64,000 nucleotides of DNA, taken from Crocinitomix algicola. Lineage in GTDB: Bacteria; Bacteroidota; Bacteroidia; Flavobacteriales_D; Crocinitomicaceae. Where the stretch lies: contig NZ_LYPF02000001.1 of the NCBI RefSeq assembly GCF_001661595.2, forward strand, positions 1 to 64,000, given 5' to 3'. Numbering within the stretch: position 1 is the first letter of the stretch; each line of letters opens with the position of its first letter. The position numbers and the translations under genes are program-made. The notes beneath the pieces are model-generated. The model was not told the origin of the DNA. It did no database searches and was given only the letters and a program-made list of their open reading frames with translations. This document shows, piece by piece, positions 26,373 to 33,893 of this stretch.

Positions 26373-26993
26373 TTAGAATTCAATATCGAGATTGAATAAT
26401 TTTCGGAATTTGTTGAGCGATGAATTTTCTTCTGCCAACTTATCAAATACTCCTTTGTTATCCATGATTTGAACCTTTTCAGTTTCTACGATGGAAAAGT
26501 TCAATCCAATAGAATAGTTTCTAAGCTCTTTTCTTAAAAAATCCAACAATTCACCTTTTTCTCTTTCCAATTCAGCTGCCTGAACAGAGTTGATTATCTC
26601 TAAGTGAATCTGATAATCTGATGACATCGTCATCTTAGAGTTTTCTAGTGTTGAATAAAAGCTGTCCCTTTTTTCTCGTTTCACAGCTAAACTAAAGGAC
26701 TTCCAAGCTCTTTCTAAATCTTCAAACGTAAAATCATCTCGCAAATCTGCGTTTACTTCGGCTTGATTTTTATTTGTCCTTCTTTTTGGAGGATTTAATG
26801 TACTATTAATGCCTATATTATTCGTACTTAGCTTTCCACTTGGTTGACTTAATTGACGTCTTACCGCGGGTCGAGCTCCAGCATTTCTAGGTGCTGATTT
26901 TTGCTTTGCCGCGTTCGTGTTTTGAACTACAGATTTTGTACCCTGTCCCTCAAAAGGAATAATTACTATGTCTTTTGCACTTAAGATACAGCT
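26373..26993 (-). pseudogene. dnaX C-terminal (tau tail) frame, separated by a frameshift
   Basis: This frame is open for 621 nt directly after the dnaX core but lies in the -1 frame. It begins after an in-frame TAA at 26996-26994 and contains no ATG before the conserved tail. The tail resembles Bacteroidetes DnaX C-termini: FTFEDLERAWKSF, LEREKGELLDFLRKEL and NKFRKLFNLDIEF. The upstream part (VIIPFEGQG onward) is a basic, Pro/Ser/Asn-rich linker as in other DnaX proteins. Restoring one base, for example one T in TCTTAAG at 26986-26980, would give a continuous 575-residue DnaX. Sequencing error, mutation and programmed shift are all possible. Confidence 0.7.
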
Positions 26994-28099
26994 TTAGATT
27001 TTAAAGTTGAAGGAATTGAACACAGCTTCATTAAAGTAATCTCTATTGAAAGCCTTTTATTCTTACTTGCTTTGTAATGGATTTCAGTATCTCTCAATAA
27101 ATCTAAGGCTAGGAGTATAAATTCTTGAGAGCTATGCGACGATTGTTGAATGTATTGTTCTTTAATCTCTGCAGGAACTTCGAGCAATTCAACAGTCGCT
27201 TGATCTTTACATACTAATAGATTTCTTAAATGTTCTGAAAGGCCAACTAAAAATTGACTTCCATCAAATCCTTTTGTCAGAATTGTGTTATAGAGTAACA
27301 ATGCTTCTGCAATATTCTCGTTTCTTGCAATATCAACAATTTTGAAGTAATAATCATAATCAAGAACATTCAAATTGTCCAACACCGATTGGTAAGTCAC
27401 CTCGTTATTGCTGAATGAAACGATTTGATCGAAAATTGAAAGAGCGTCTCTCAATGCACCATCAGCTTTGTTCGCAATAACGTGCAAAGCTTTTGGGTCG
27501 GCTTTAATTTTCTCTTCTGCTGCAATTTTCATCAAGTGATTGACGATATCATCGATTTTTATACGATGAAAATCAAAGATCTGACAGCGAGAAAGAATTG
27601 TAGGCAAAATTTTATGCTTTTCCGTTGTGGCTAAGATGAAAATAGCATGTTTGGGAGGTTCTTCCAATGTCTTTAAAAAAGCATTAAAGGCAGATAAAGA
27701 AAGCATGTGAACCTCATCAATTATGAATATTTTATATTGACCAACTTGAGGAGCCATTCTTACCTGATCTATCAAGTTTCGAATATCTTCAACACTGTTG
27801 TTTGATGCCCCATCCAACTCTAAAATATTAAAAGAATGTCCTTCATTGAATGAAGTACAGGACTCACATGAATTACAAGGTTCAATTGAGTCATCAAGAT
27901 TCATGCAATTAATCGTTTTTGCAAGAATTCTTGCGGTAGTGGTTTTACCTACTCCTCTCGAACCAAAAAACAAAAACGCCTGCGCTAAATGATCATTTTT
28001 AATCGCATTTTTTAGCGTTGTGGTAATTGATGATTGACCAACAACTGTATCAAATGTTTGAGGCCTATATTTACGGGCTGAAACAACAAAATTACTCAT
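26981..28099 (-). CDS. dnaX: DNA polymerase III gamma/tau subunit DnaX, core only
   Basis: The clamp-loader ATPase core, 372 residues. It has the N-terminal ARKYRPQTFDTVVGQ, Walker A GSRGVGKTTTAR, and the four-cysteine zinc finger (C..CNSCESC). Walker B is IIDEVHML, the SRC motif is LSRCQIFDF, and domain III ends at MKLCSIPSTLKSK. It stops at 26981 before the linker and tail that bind other replisome parts in longer forms; that tail continues in the -1 frame downstream. A gamma-like protein would load clamps but lack the tail contacts. It has a -7 box 16 nt upstream of its ATG. Confidence 0.93.
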   Translation of the reverse strand: MSNFVVSARKYRPQTFDTVVGQSSITTTLKNAIKNDHLAQAFLFFGSRGVGKTTTARILAKTINCMNLDDSIEPCNSCESCTSFNEGHSFNILELDGASNNSVEDIRNLIDQVRMAPQVGQYKIFIIDEVHMLSLSAFNAFLKTLEEPPKHAIFILATTEKHKILPTILSRCQIFDFHRIKIDDIVNHLMKIAAEEKIKADPKALHVIANKADGALRDALSIFDQIVSFSNNEVTYQSVLDNLNVLDYDYYFKIVDIARNENIAEALLLYNTILTKGFDGSQFLVGLSEHLRNLLVCKDQATVELLEVPAEIKEQYIQQSSHSSQEFILLALDLLRDTEIHYKASKNKRLSIEITLMKLCSIPSTLKSKAVS

Positions 28100-28115
28100 A
28101 GAAAAATTTGAAGAA

Positions 28116-28123
28116 CAAATATA
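28116..28123 (-). promoter_or_regulatory. Bacteroidetes -7 promoter box for dnaX
   Basis: On the minus strand TATATTTG fits TAnnTTTG and ends 16 nt before the dnaX ATG. No -33 TTG at the normal spacing was seen. Confidence 0.45.
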
Positions 28124-28272
28124 ATATAATCCTTACTTTCACCCGTTGTAACCAATACGTTTTTATCAACAAGATGACGAATTAAAGCGGTTTCATCTTT
28201 ATTGACTTAGCAATGCGGGCCTAAGAGAATTAAAATATTCTTTCTTTCTAGTGCTATCTTCAAAAAATAGAC

Positions 28273-28280
28273 TATCTTTG
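28273..28280 (+). promoter_or_regulatory. Bacteroidetes -7 promoter box for rpsF-rpsR-rplI
   Basis: TATCTTTG fits TAnnTTTG. It predicts a transcript start near 28286 and a leader of about 50 nt that begins just before the hairpin at 28290-28314. Confidence 0.5.
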
Positions 28281-28289
28281 CGCTCTCAT

Positions 28290-28314
28290 TCGCCAAAACA
28301 TAGTGTTGCGGCGA
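28290..28314 (+). promoter_or_regulatory. possible ribosomal-protein leader hairpin upstream of rpsF
   Basis: TCGCC (28290-28294) pairs with GGCGA (28310-28314), with an upper AACA/TGTT helix closed by a three-base loop and an internal loop between. S6:S18 complexes are known to bind a leader hairpin upstream of rpsF in many bacteria, so this position and order of genes are suggestive. I cannot confirm the known consensus nucleotides. Confidence 0.35.
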
Positions 28315-28335
28315 TAATAATTTAATTTTTTACAT

Positions 28336-28668
28336 ATGAATAGGTACGAAACTGTTTTCATTTTAACTCCCGTTTTGTCTGAAGAGCAGACAAAGGAAGC
28401 AGTAAAAGTGTATGAAGATTTTATCACCTCTAATGGAGGAACGATTAAACACAACGAATTTTGGGGCCTTAAAAAAATGGCTTACCAAATTCAAAAGAAA
28501 TCTAATGGCTTTTACAATCTAGTAGAATTTGAAGCTGCTGGTGATTTAATTAGCAAATTAGAAGTTGCTTTTAAACGTGATGAGCGCATCATGCGATTTT
28601 TAACCGTAAAAATGGACAAAGATCACATCGCTTTTGCAGAGAAAACAAGAAATGCTGCTAAAGCATAA
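28336..28668 (+). CDS. rpsF: 30S ribosomal protein S6
   Basis: A 110-residue S6, the central-domain protein of the small subunit that pairs with S18. It has the N-terminal strand YETVFILTPVLSEEQ, the LKKMAYQIQKKSNGFYNLVEFE core, and FKRDERIMRFLTVKMD. It is the first gene of the classic rpsF-rpsR-rplI operon; unlike E. coli, no priB lies between. Length is normal. Confidence 0.97.
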   Translation: MNRYETVFILTPVLSEEQTKEAVKVYEDFITSNGGTIKHNEFWGLKKMAYQIQKKSNGFYNLVEFEAAGDLISKLEVAFKRDERIMRFLTVKMDKDHIAFAEKTRNAAKA

Positions 28669-28704
28669 TTAAAGCAAGTGTTTAATTAAAAAAGATTATT
28701 AAAA

Positions 28705-28968
28705 ATGGCACAATCAGAAATTAGATATTTAACTCCAATTAATATAGAAATTAAAAAGGAGAAATATTGTCGATTCAAAAAAAGTGGGATCAAATATGTA
28801 GATTACAAAAATCCTGACTTTTTAATCAAATTTATTAACGAGCAAGGTAAAATTTTACCAAGACGAGTTACTGGAACTTCTCAAAAATTTCAGAAAAAAG
28901 TAAACAAGGCAGTGAAAAGAGCAAGACACCTTGCAATCCTTCCTTATGTTGCTGATTTGATGAAATAA
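28705..28968 (+). CDS. rpsR: 30S ribosomal protein S18
   Basis: An 87-residue S18 with [20 protein letters not shown] and the conserved C-terminal region [12 protein letters not shown], followed by the RNA-binding [12 protein letters not shown]. It lies 36 nt after rpsF. The motif CRFKK has a single cysteine, so a zinc-binding form is not indicated. Confidence 0.97.
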   Translation: MAQSEIRYLTPINIEIKKEKYCRFKKSGIKYVDYKNPDFLIKFINEQGKILPRRVTGTSQKFQKKVNKAVKRARHLAILPYVADLMK

Positions 28969-28999
28969 ATAGATTGTTGAATTTTAAATTCATTTGAAA

Positions 29000-29446
29000 A
29001 TGGAAGTTATATTAAAAAAAAACGTAGATAAGCTAGGATATAAAGATGAAGTAGTAACTGTTAAAGATGGATATGGAAGAAATTTCTTAATTCCTCAAGG
29101 TTACGCTGTACTAGCGACTGAGTCAGCATTAAAATCTCATGAAGAAGTAATGCGTCAAAGAGCTCACAAAGAATCAAAAGTAAAAGAAGAAGCAGAGGCA
29201 ATCGCAGCTAAACTAAACGGTTTAACTGTTGCTATTAAGGCAAAAGTCGGTGAAAGTGGAAAAATCTTCGGATCTATCAATACTATCGCAATTTCTGAAG
29301 CCTTAAAAAGTGAAGGAATTGAGGTTGATCGTAAATCATTAGTAATTACTGAAGATTCAATTAAAGAAGTAGGAACTTACGAAGCAATAGCAAATCTACA
29401 CAAAGAAGTTAAGCAATCTTTTAACTTTGAAGTTGTAGGAGAGTAA
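29000..29446 (+). CDS. rplI: 50S ribosomal protein L9
   Basis: L9 has an N-terminal rRNA-binding domain (MEVILKKNVDKLGYKDE, VKDGYGRNFLIPQGYAVLAT), a long connecting helix (about residues 42-75) and a C-terminal domain with GKIFGSINTIAISEAL and VGTYEAIANLHKEV. I chose ATG 29000, which gives the usual MEVIL start and 148 residues; a TTG at 28994 would add two residues and is unlikely. It closes the S6-S18-L9 operon and is followed by a strong terminator. Confidence 0.97.
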   Translation: MEVILKKNVDKLGYKDEVVTVKDGYGRNFLIPQGYAVLATESALKSHEEVMRQRAHKESKVKEEAEAIAAKLNGLTVAIKAKVGESGKIFGSINTIAISEALKSEGIEVDRKSLVITEDSIKEVGTYEAIANLHKEVKQSFNFEVVGE

Positions 29447-29470
29447 AAACAATACTTAATAAGATTGATA

Positions 29471-29502
29471 AGCCATTCTGATTACAGAATGGCTTTTTTT
29501 TG
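29471..29502 (+). terminator. terminator of the rpsF-rpsR-rplI operon
   Basis: A 10-bp stem, AGCCATTCTG with CAGAATGGCT around loop ATTA, is followed by T8. It lies 25 nt after rplI. Confidence 0.9.
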
Positions 29503-29580
29503 TGTTCTTTTTAAAAAAAACCATAACCAAATTTCGCAAAATCACGTTAAGAAAAGATTAATTGGTTATATTTATTTTTA

Positions 29581-32500
29581 GTGATCGAAAACCGCAAAAA
29601 ACTTCAAATGCCACAAAACTATTTCCTTTGTAAAAAATGGTCAAGAATTATTTGTGCCCTGATTTTTGCATGCTTTCATACTTATTATGGTGCGGCGCAA
29701 CAAGAGTTTGACCGAATTGATAGCTTGATAATGGAATTATCGCTACTGGATCAAAATAAGGAAAAGGCCAGTGTATTGTTCGAATTGTCGGAAGCATATG
29801 AAGATACGGATTGTGAGTTCGCAAAAAAGTATGCCCGTTTATCACTAAATCTTTCTCATAGAATTGATGATCCCTTCGGTGAAATTGCCGCCGCAAATAA
29901 ATTAGGGGAACTCTTTATGTATTGTGATATGAACATTATTGGGGCAATTGAAAAATTCAATAGAGCCATTCGCGTTGCAAACAAAATTGGAGCAATTGAA
30001 TATGAGCCCGTAATATTATCAAATATTGCTTATGCGAACTATTTAAATGAAAATTATACTGCTTCAATAGAGTATTTTGAAGATGTAATATCTTTAACGA
30101 GCGATTATGACTCTCTAGGTAATTATAGTTACGTTACTGGTTTTATAGGTAGAATATATATAGAAATGGGAGATACGCTTCGTGGAATGAGTTATTATAA
30201 CCAACTGTATTCTTCGATGGACAATGATGCTTTAAAAAATATTTCATTTCCTAACCATTTTTTTATTTCCGATTATTTTCTGATTAAAGGCGCTTATGAT
30301 GAAGCGGAAAGGGTTGTTCGAAGAGCTATACATAATATCGAAACACTTAAGAAGTACCGCTGGACTGCTTTTGGTTATTACTTGTTAGGTAAAATACACT
30401 ACTATAAGGGAGATCTTTTATCTGCAATTGCATATGGCCGACAAAGCTTAGATATAGCTGAAAGTAAGAAGTATTATCGTGAACGAATTTTGAACTACTT
30501 TTTATTGGCAGATGCATTTCGAGCAAATACGAATTATTTGAAGAGTTTGGATTACTTAAACAAGGGCTACGCATTAACCGACTCATTAGGCAAAATAGAA
30601 AAGAAAAGTTTGGAATTTGTCTACCGGCAAGAGGTCGATGAAGTGCTAGCGCAGAAGGAAGCAGATAATACCATGAACAGACTGCTTGCTAAAGAATTGG
30701 AAACAGAAAATGATCAATTGATTATTCGGTTTGCGGCAATTGGACTAGTGATAACTTTTATTTTCGTATTTATTCTTTATCGGAGACTTAGAAAAACAAA
30801 AAAATTATACGGCCGCTTGGAAAAGCAAAAGGAAGAATTGCAAAAACTATCAATCGTTGCGGCAAATATCGAGCAGATGGTAATGATTGTTGGTAAGGAC
30901 GATCGGATAAAATGGGTAAACAGAGCATTTGAGAAGAAGTTTGGTTATTTAAAATTAGAAGTAATCAATAAAACGCCTTTTGAAGTGTTGAAAGGTGAAA
31001 AAACAGATACTCAAACGATTAAAGATATTGAGAATCAGATTTTTGAAAAGAAAGTTGCTTTTGAGACGAAACTTTATCAGTATGCAAAAAATAAACAGGC
31101 CTTTTTAACGCACATACACATTACACCAATACTTGATGAAAATAATTTTATTGAACGTTACATTATCATCGCCCACGACATTACGGAAGAGCAAAAAATA
31201 GCAGAAAATATAAAAGAATTGTCGCTAGTGGCTAGTAATACCACGAATTCAATTGTCATTTTAGATCAAGAGCAGAAAGTAAGTTGGGTGAATAATAGTT
31301 TTACCGAGTTAACTGGTTTAACCACAGAAAATGTGAGAGGACGACACGCAATGGAGCTGTACAACGCACCATTCTTAAATCTCCAAGAAAAAATTGAGTT
31401 GCAAGATAAATACAGTGACTTAGAGTCGTTTACAGTTCAAGTCGAATCGGTGAATAGACTTACTGATCAGAAAGCAGTACTTTCAATGAATGTAACGCCT
31501 GTTTTTGACGATAATGGTAGTTTCTATAAGTATATTTCTGTCGCTACAGATATTTCTGACTTAAAAAGATTAGAAGAGCAATACGAAAGTCTTGTAGAAG
31601 GTTCGGCAGATATGATAAGCGAATTGTCACTAGACGGATATTTTACCTTTGTTAATGATGTTGTTGCGCACACTCTAGGTTATGAAAAAGATGAATTAAT
31701 TGGAATGTATTTTGTCGAATTAGTAGCGCCAGATCACAAAAGAAGAGTTGAAAAATTTTATGCATATCAAGTACGTACCAATAAGTCCACATCTCATTTG
31801 GAATTTGAGGTAGTTAAGAAGAATGGGGAAAAAATATGGGTAGGACAACGTGCAAAACTTATTGTTAATCATAAAGAGCAAGCTACAGGATTGAGTATAG
31901 TAACTCGAGAAATAACGGAGCAAAAAAATGCTGAAAATGCCCTAAAGAAAACCTATGATAACGCTAACTTGTTGAGTGAGATAGGGATGCAAATTACATC
32001 CACTTTATCCATTGAGGATATCATTCATCAACTCTATGAGAATATAAATAAAATAATGGATGCCAGTGTATTTGGTATTGCCATTCCTAATGAGGATTAT
32101 AGTAGCCTTAACTTTTTACAAATTATTGAGAAAGGAGAACCGTTAAAAGATTTAAAATTTGACTTAAAAGATGATTCAAAACTTTCAGTGATATGTTACA
32201 AAAAAAGTAAAGAAATATATATATCAAATTTTGAGGTTGAGATAGGGGAATATGTTGAGGGAGAGGTTGATACGAACGCTGTCGCGGGAGGGGATACTGT
32301 TTCTGTAATCTATTTACCGCTTATTATTCAGAATCGTACCATTGGAGTTTTAACTGTTCAAAGTTTTAACGAAAACGCATACGATAAATTTCAAAAAAGT
32401 TTGGTAAAAAGTTTAGCGACATTTGTAGCTATTGCCCTAGAAAATGCCACGTTATACGAAACGATGGAAGAAAAGATATCCGAAAGAACACAAGAAGTAA

Positions 32501-33840
32501 GGATACAAAAAGAAGAGTTAGAGATTAATTATAGCAATACGCGGTTATTGAGTGAAATTGGACAATTTATTTCTTCCACCCTCAACTTAAATGAAATTTT
32601 CGAAGAACTGTATGAAAAGGTGGGACAATTAATGCGAGTTGATTTATTTGGAATTAGAATTTATGATCAAAAGGTACAAAAGATCCACGCACATCTCACT
32701 GCAGAAAAGGGTAATCGTTTAGCCCCTAAATTTATTGATTTAACAAATGAAAATGATTATAATGTTTGGTGTGTCAATAATCGAAAAGAAATTTTTATTA
32801 ACGATAATGAAGTAGAGTATAAAAATTATGTCAAAGAATTTATTCCTTTACATGGAGTTAAAATGAGTTCTTTGCTTTATTATCCAATGATTGTAGAACA
32901 AAAATTAATTGGAGTTCTTACGATTCAAAGCTATCAGAAGAATGCATATCAAGATTATCATTTAGACATTTTGAAAACATTAGCTTCTTATATTGGAACT
33001 GTTATTGACAATGCTGCACTCTATGACACGCTAGAGCGTAAGGTTGAAGAGAGAACCTTAGCATTAAAGGAAAAAAATGAAGACATCACTGCCAGTATCA
33101 ATTACGCGCAAAGGCTGCAACGAGGTATACTTCCGTCACGTCATTTTATGGAACAATTATTACCTGATTCATTTGTCTTCTTCAGGCCAAAGGATATTGT
33201 AAGTGGTGATTTTTATTGGATCGATCGTACACAAAATAAAATATTTTTTGCAGTAGTAGATTGTACTGGACATGGCGTCCCAGGTGCAATGATGAGTATT
33301 ATCGGTCGGAATTTATTGGATCAGGCTTTGAATGAAAAAGGATTAACTTTACCTGCACATATACTTAATTTCCTTCAAGTGGCGCTATCGACTGCTTTCG
33401 GTCAAAATGAAGATCAACAAACGGAGTTGTATGATGGTATGGATCTCGGGTTGGTGTCAATTGATTTAAAAACCAATATGCTTGATTTTGCAGGTGCAAA
33501 TAGCTCTCTTTACCTGATTCAAGATGATGAATTAATAGTTTTAAAGGGGGATAAAACAAGTATTTCTGCAGAATATAAAATTGAAAATAGCTATACGCAT
33601 ACCGAAATAGAAATCAAGTCAGGAGACATGCTTTATCTTTCATCAGACGGGTTCCCTGACCAATTCGGAGGTAGTCGTTACAAAAAATTCACCTACAATA
33701 GAATGTATAGTTTATTTAAGGAAATTCATAATCTGCCAATTGATGATCAATACGATGAAGTAAAAAATAGCTTTACAGAATGGAAAAGTGATCATGCTCA
33801 GATAGATGATATTTGTGTTATGGGAGTAAGGATTCCATAA
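29581..33840 (+). CDS. PAS/GAF sensor protein with SpoIIE-type phosphatase output
   Basis: A 1419-residue single-chain sensor. In order it has a signal-like hydrophobic segment (residues 22-40, ending GAAQQ) and a TPR-like helical region in the periplasm (about 45-345). A transmembrane helix follows near 381-401. There are then three PAS domains (about 420-540, 545-660, 665-785), two GAF domains starting with related LLSEIG motifs (near 797 and 987), and a PP2C/SpoIIE serine phosphatase (about 1170-1419). Phosphatase motifs are YAQRLQRGILPS, DIVSGDFYW, VVDCTGHGVPGAMMS and SSDGFPDQFGG. Such outputs usually act on anti-sigma-antagonist proteins. The start is GTG 29581 or, more likely, ATG 29608. 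No partner gene is adjacent. Confidence 0.92.
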   Translation: MIENRKKLQMPQNYFLCKKWSRIICALIFACFHTYYGAAQQEFDRIDSLIMELSLLDQNKEKASVLFELSEAYEDTDCEFAKKYARLSLNLSHRIDDPFGEIAAANKLGELFMYCDMNIIGAIEKFNRAIRVANKIGAIEYEPVILSNIAYANYLNENYTASIEYFEDVISLTSDYDSLGNYSYVTGFIGRIYIEMGDTLRGMSYYNQLYSSMDNDALKNISFPNHFFISDYFLIKGAYDEAERVVRRAIHNIETLKKYRWTAFGYYLLGKIHYYKGDLLSAIAYGRQSLDIAESKKYYRERILNYFLLADAFRANTNYLKSLDYLNKGYALTDSLGKIEKKSLEFVYRQEVDEVLAQKEADNTMNRLLAKELETENDQLIIRFAAIGLVITFIFVFILYRRLRKTKKLYGRLEKQKEELQKLSIVAANIEQMVMIVGKDDRIKWVNRAFEKKFGYLKLEVINKTPFEVLKGEKTDTQTIKDIENQIFEKKVAFETKLYQYAKNKQAFLTHIHITPILDENNFIERYIIIAHDITEEQKIAENIKELSLVASNTTNSIVILDQEQKVSWVNNSFTELTGLTTENVRGRHAMELYNAPFLNLQEKIELQDKYSDLESFTVQVESVNRLTDQKAVLSMNVTPVFDDNGSFYKYISVATDISDLKRLEEQYESLVEGSADMISELSLDGYFTFVNDVVAHTLGYEKDELIGMYFVELVAPDHKRRVEKFYAYQVRTNKSTSHLEFEVVKKNGEKIWVGQRAKLIVNHKEQATGLSIVTREITEQKNAENALKKTYDNANLLSEIGMQITSTLSIEDIIHQLYENINKIMDASVFGIAIPNEDYSSLNFLQIIEKGEPLKDLKFDLKDDSKLSVICYKKSKEIYISNFEVEIGEYVEGEVDTNAVAGGDTVSVIYLPLIIQNRTIGVLTVQSFNENAYDKFQKSLVKSLATFVAIALENATLYETMEEKISERTQEVRIQKEELEINYSNTRLLSEIGQFISSTLNLNEIFEELYEKVGQLMRVDLFGIRIYDQKVQKIHAHLTAEKGNRLAPKFIDLTNENDYNVWCVNNRKEIFINDNEVEYKNYVKEFIPLHGVKMSSLLYYPMIVEQKLIGVLTIQSYQKNAYQDYHLDILKTLASYIGTVIDNAALYDTLERKVEERTLALKEKNEDITASINYAQRLQRGILPSRHFMEQLLPDSFVFFRPKDIVSGDFYWIDRTQNKIFFAVVDCTGHGVPGAMMSIIGRNLLDQALNEKGLTLPAHILNFLQVALSTAFGQNEDQQTELYDGMDLGLVSIDLKTNMLDFAGANSSLYLIQDDELIVLKGDKTSISAEYKIENSYTHTEIEIKSGDMLYLSSDGFPDQFGGSRYKKFTYNRMYSLFKEIHNLPIDDQYDEVKNSFTEWKSDHAQIDDICVMGVRIP

Positions 33841-33843
33841 AAA

Positions 33844-33871
33844 AAGAGACCGCTATGTCTAGCAGTCTCTT
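33844..33871 (-). terminator. terminator of the second TonB receptor gene
   Basis: AAGAGAC pairs with GTCTCTT and GCTA with TAGC around a TGTC loop. A seven-A run at the left end, reaching into the preceding stop codon, forms the U-tract for minus-strand transcripts. It lies 22 nt after the receptor stop and 3 nt after the convergent sensor gene. Confidence 0.7.
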
Positions 33872-33893
33872 ATGCGAATGATTTTTTCTTCTC

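Noticed and set aside
26999-27005. Heptamer T TTA AAA in dnaX, a canonical -1 slippery site in the right frame
   Set aside because: A -1 slip here leads to a TAA at 26996-26994 after one more codon (ATC), before the tail frame opens, so it cannot make the long product.
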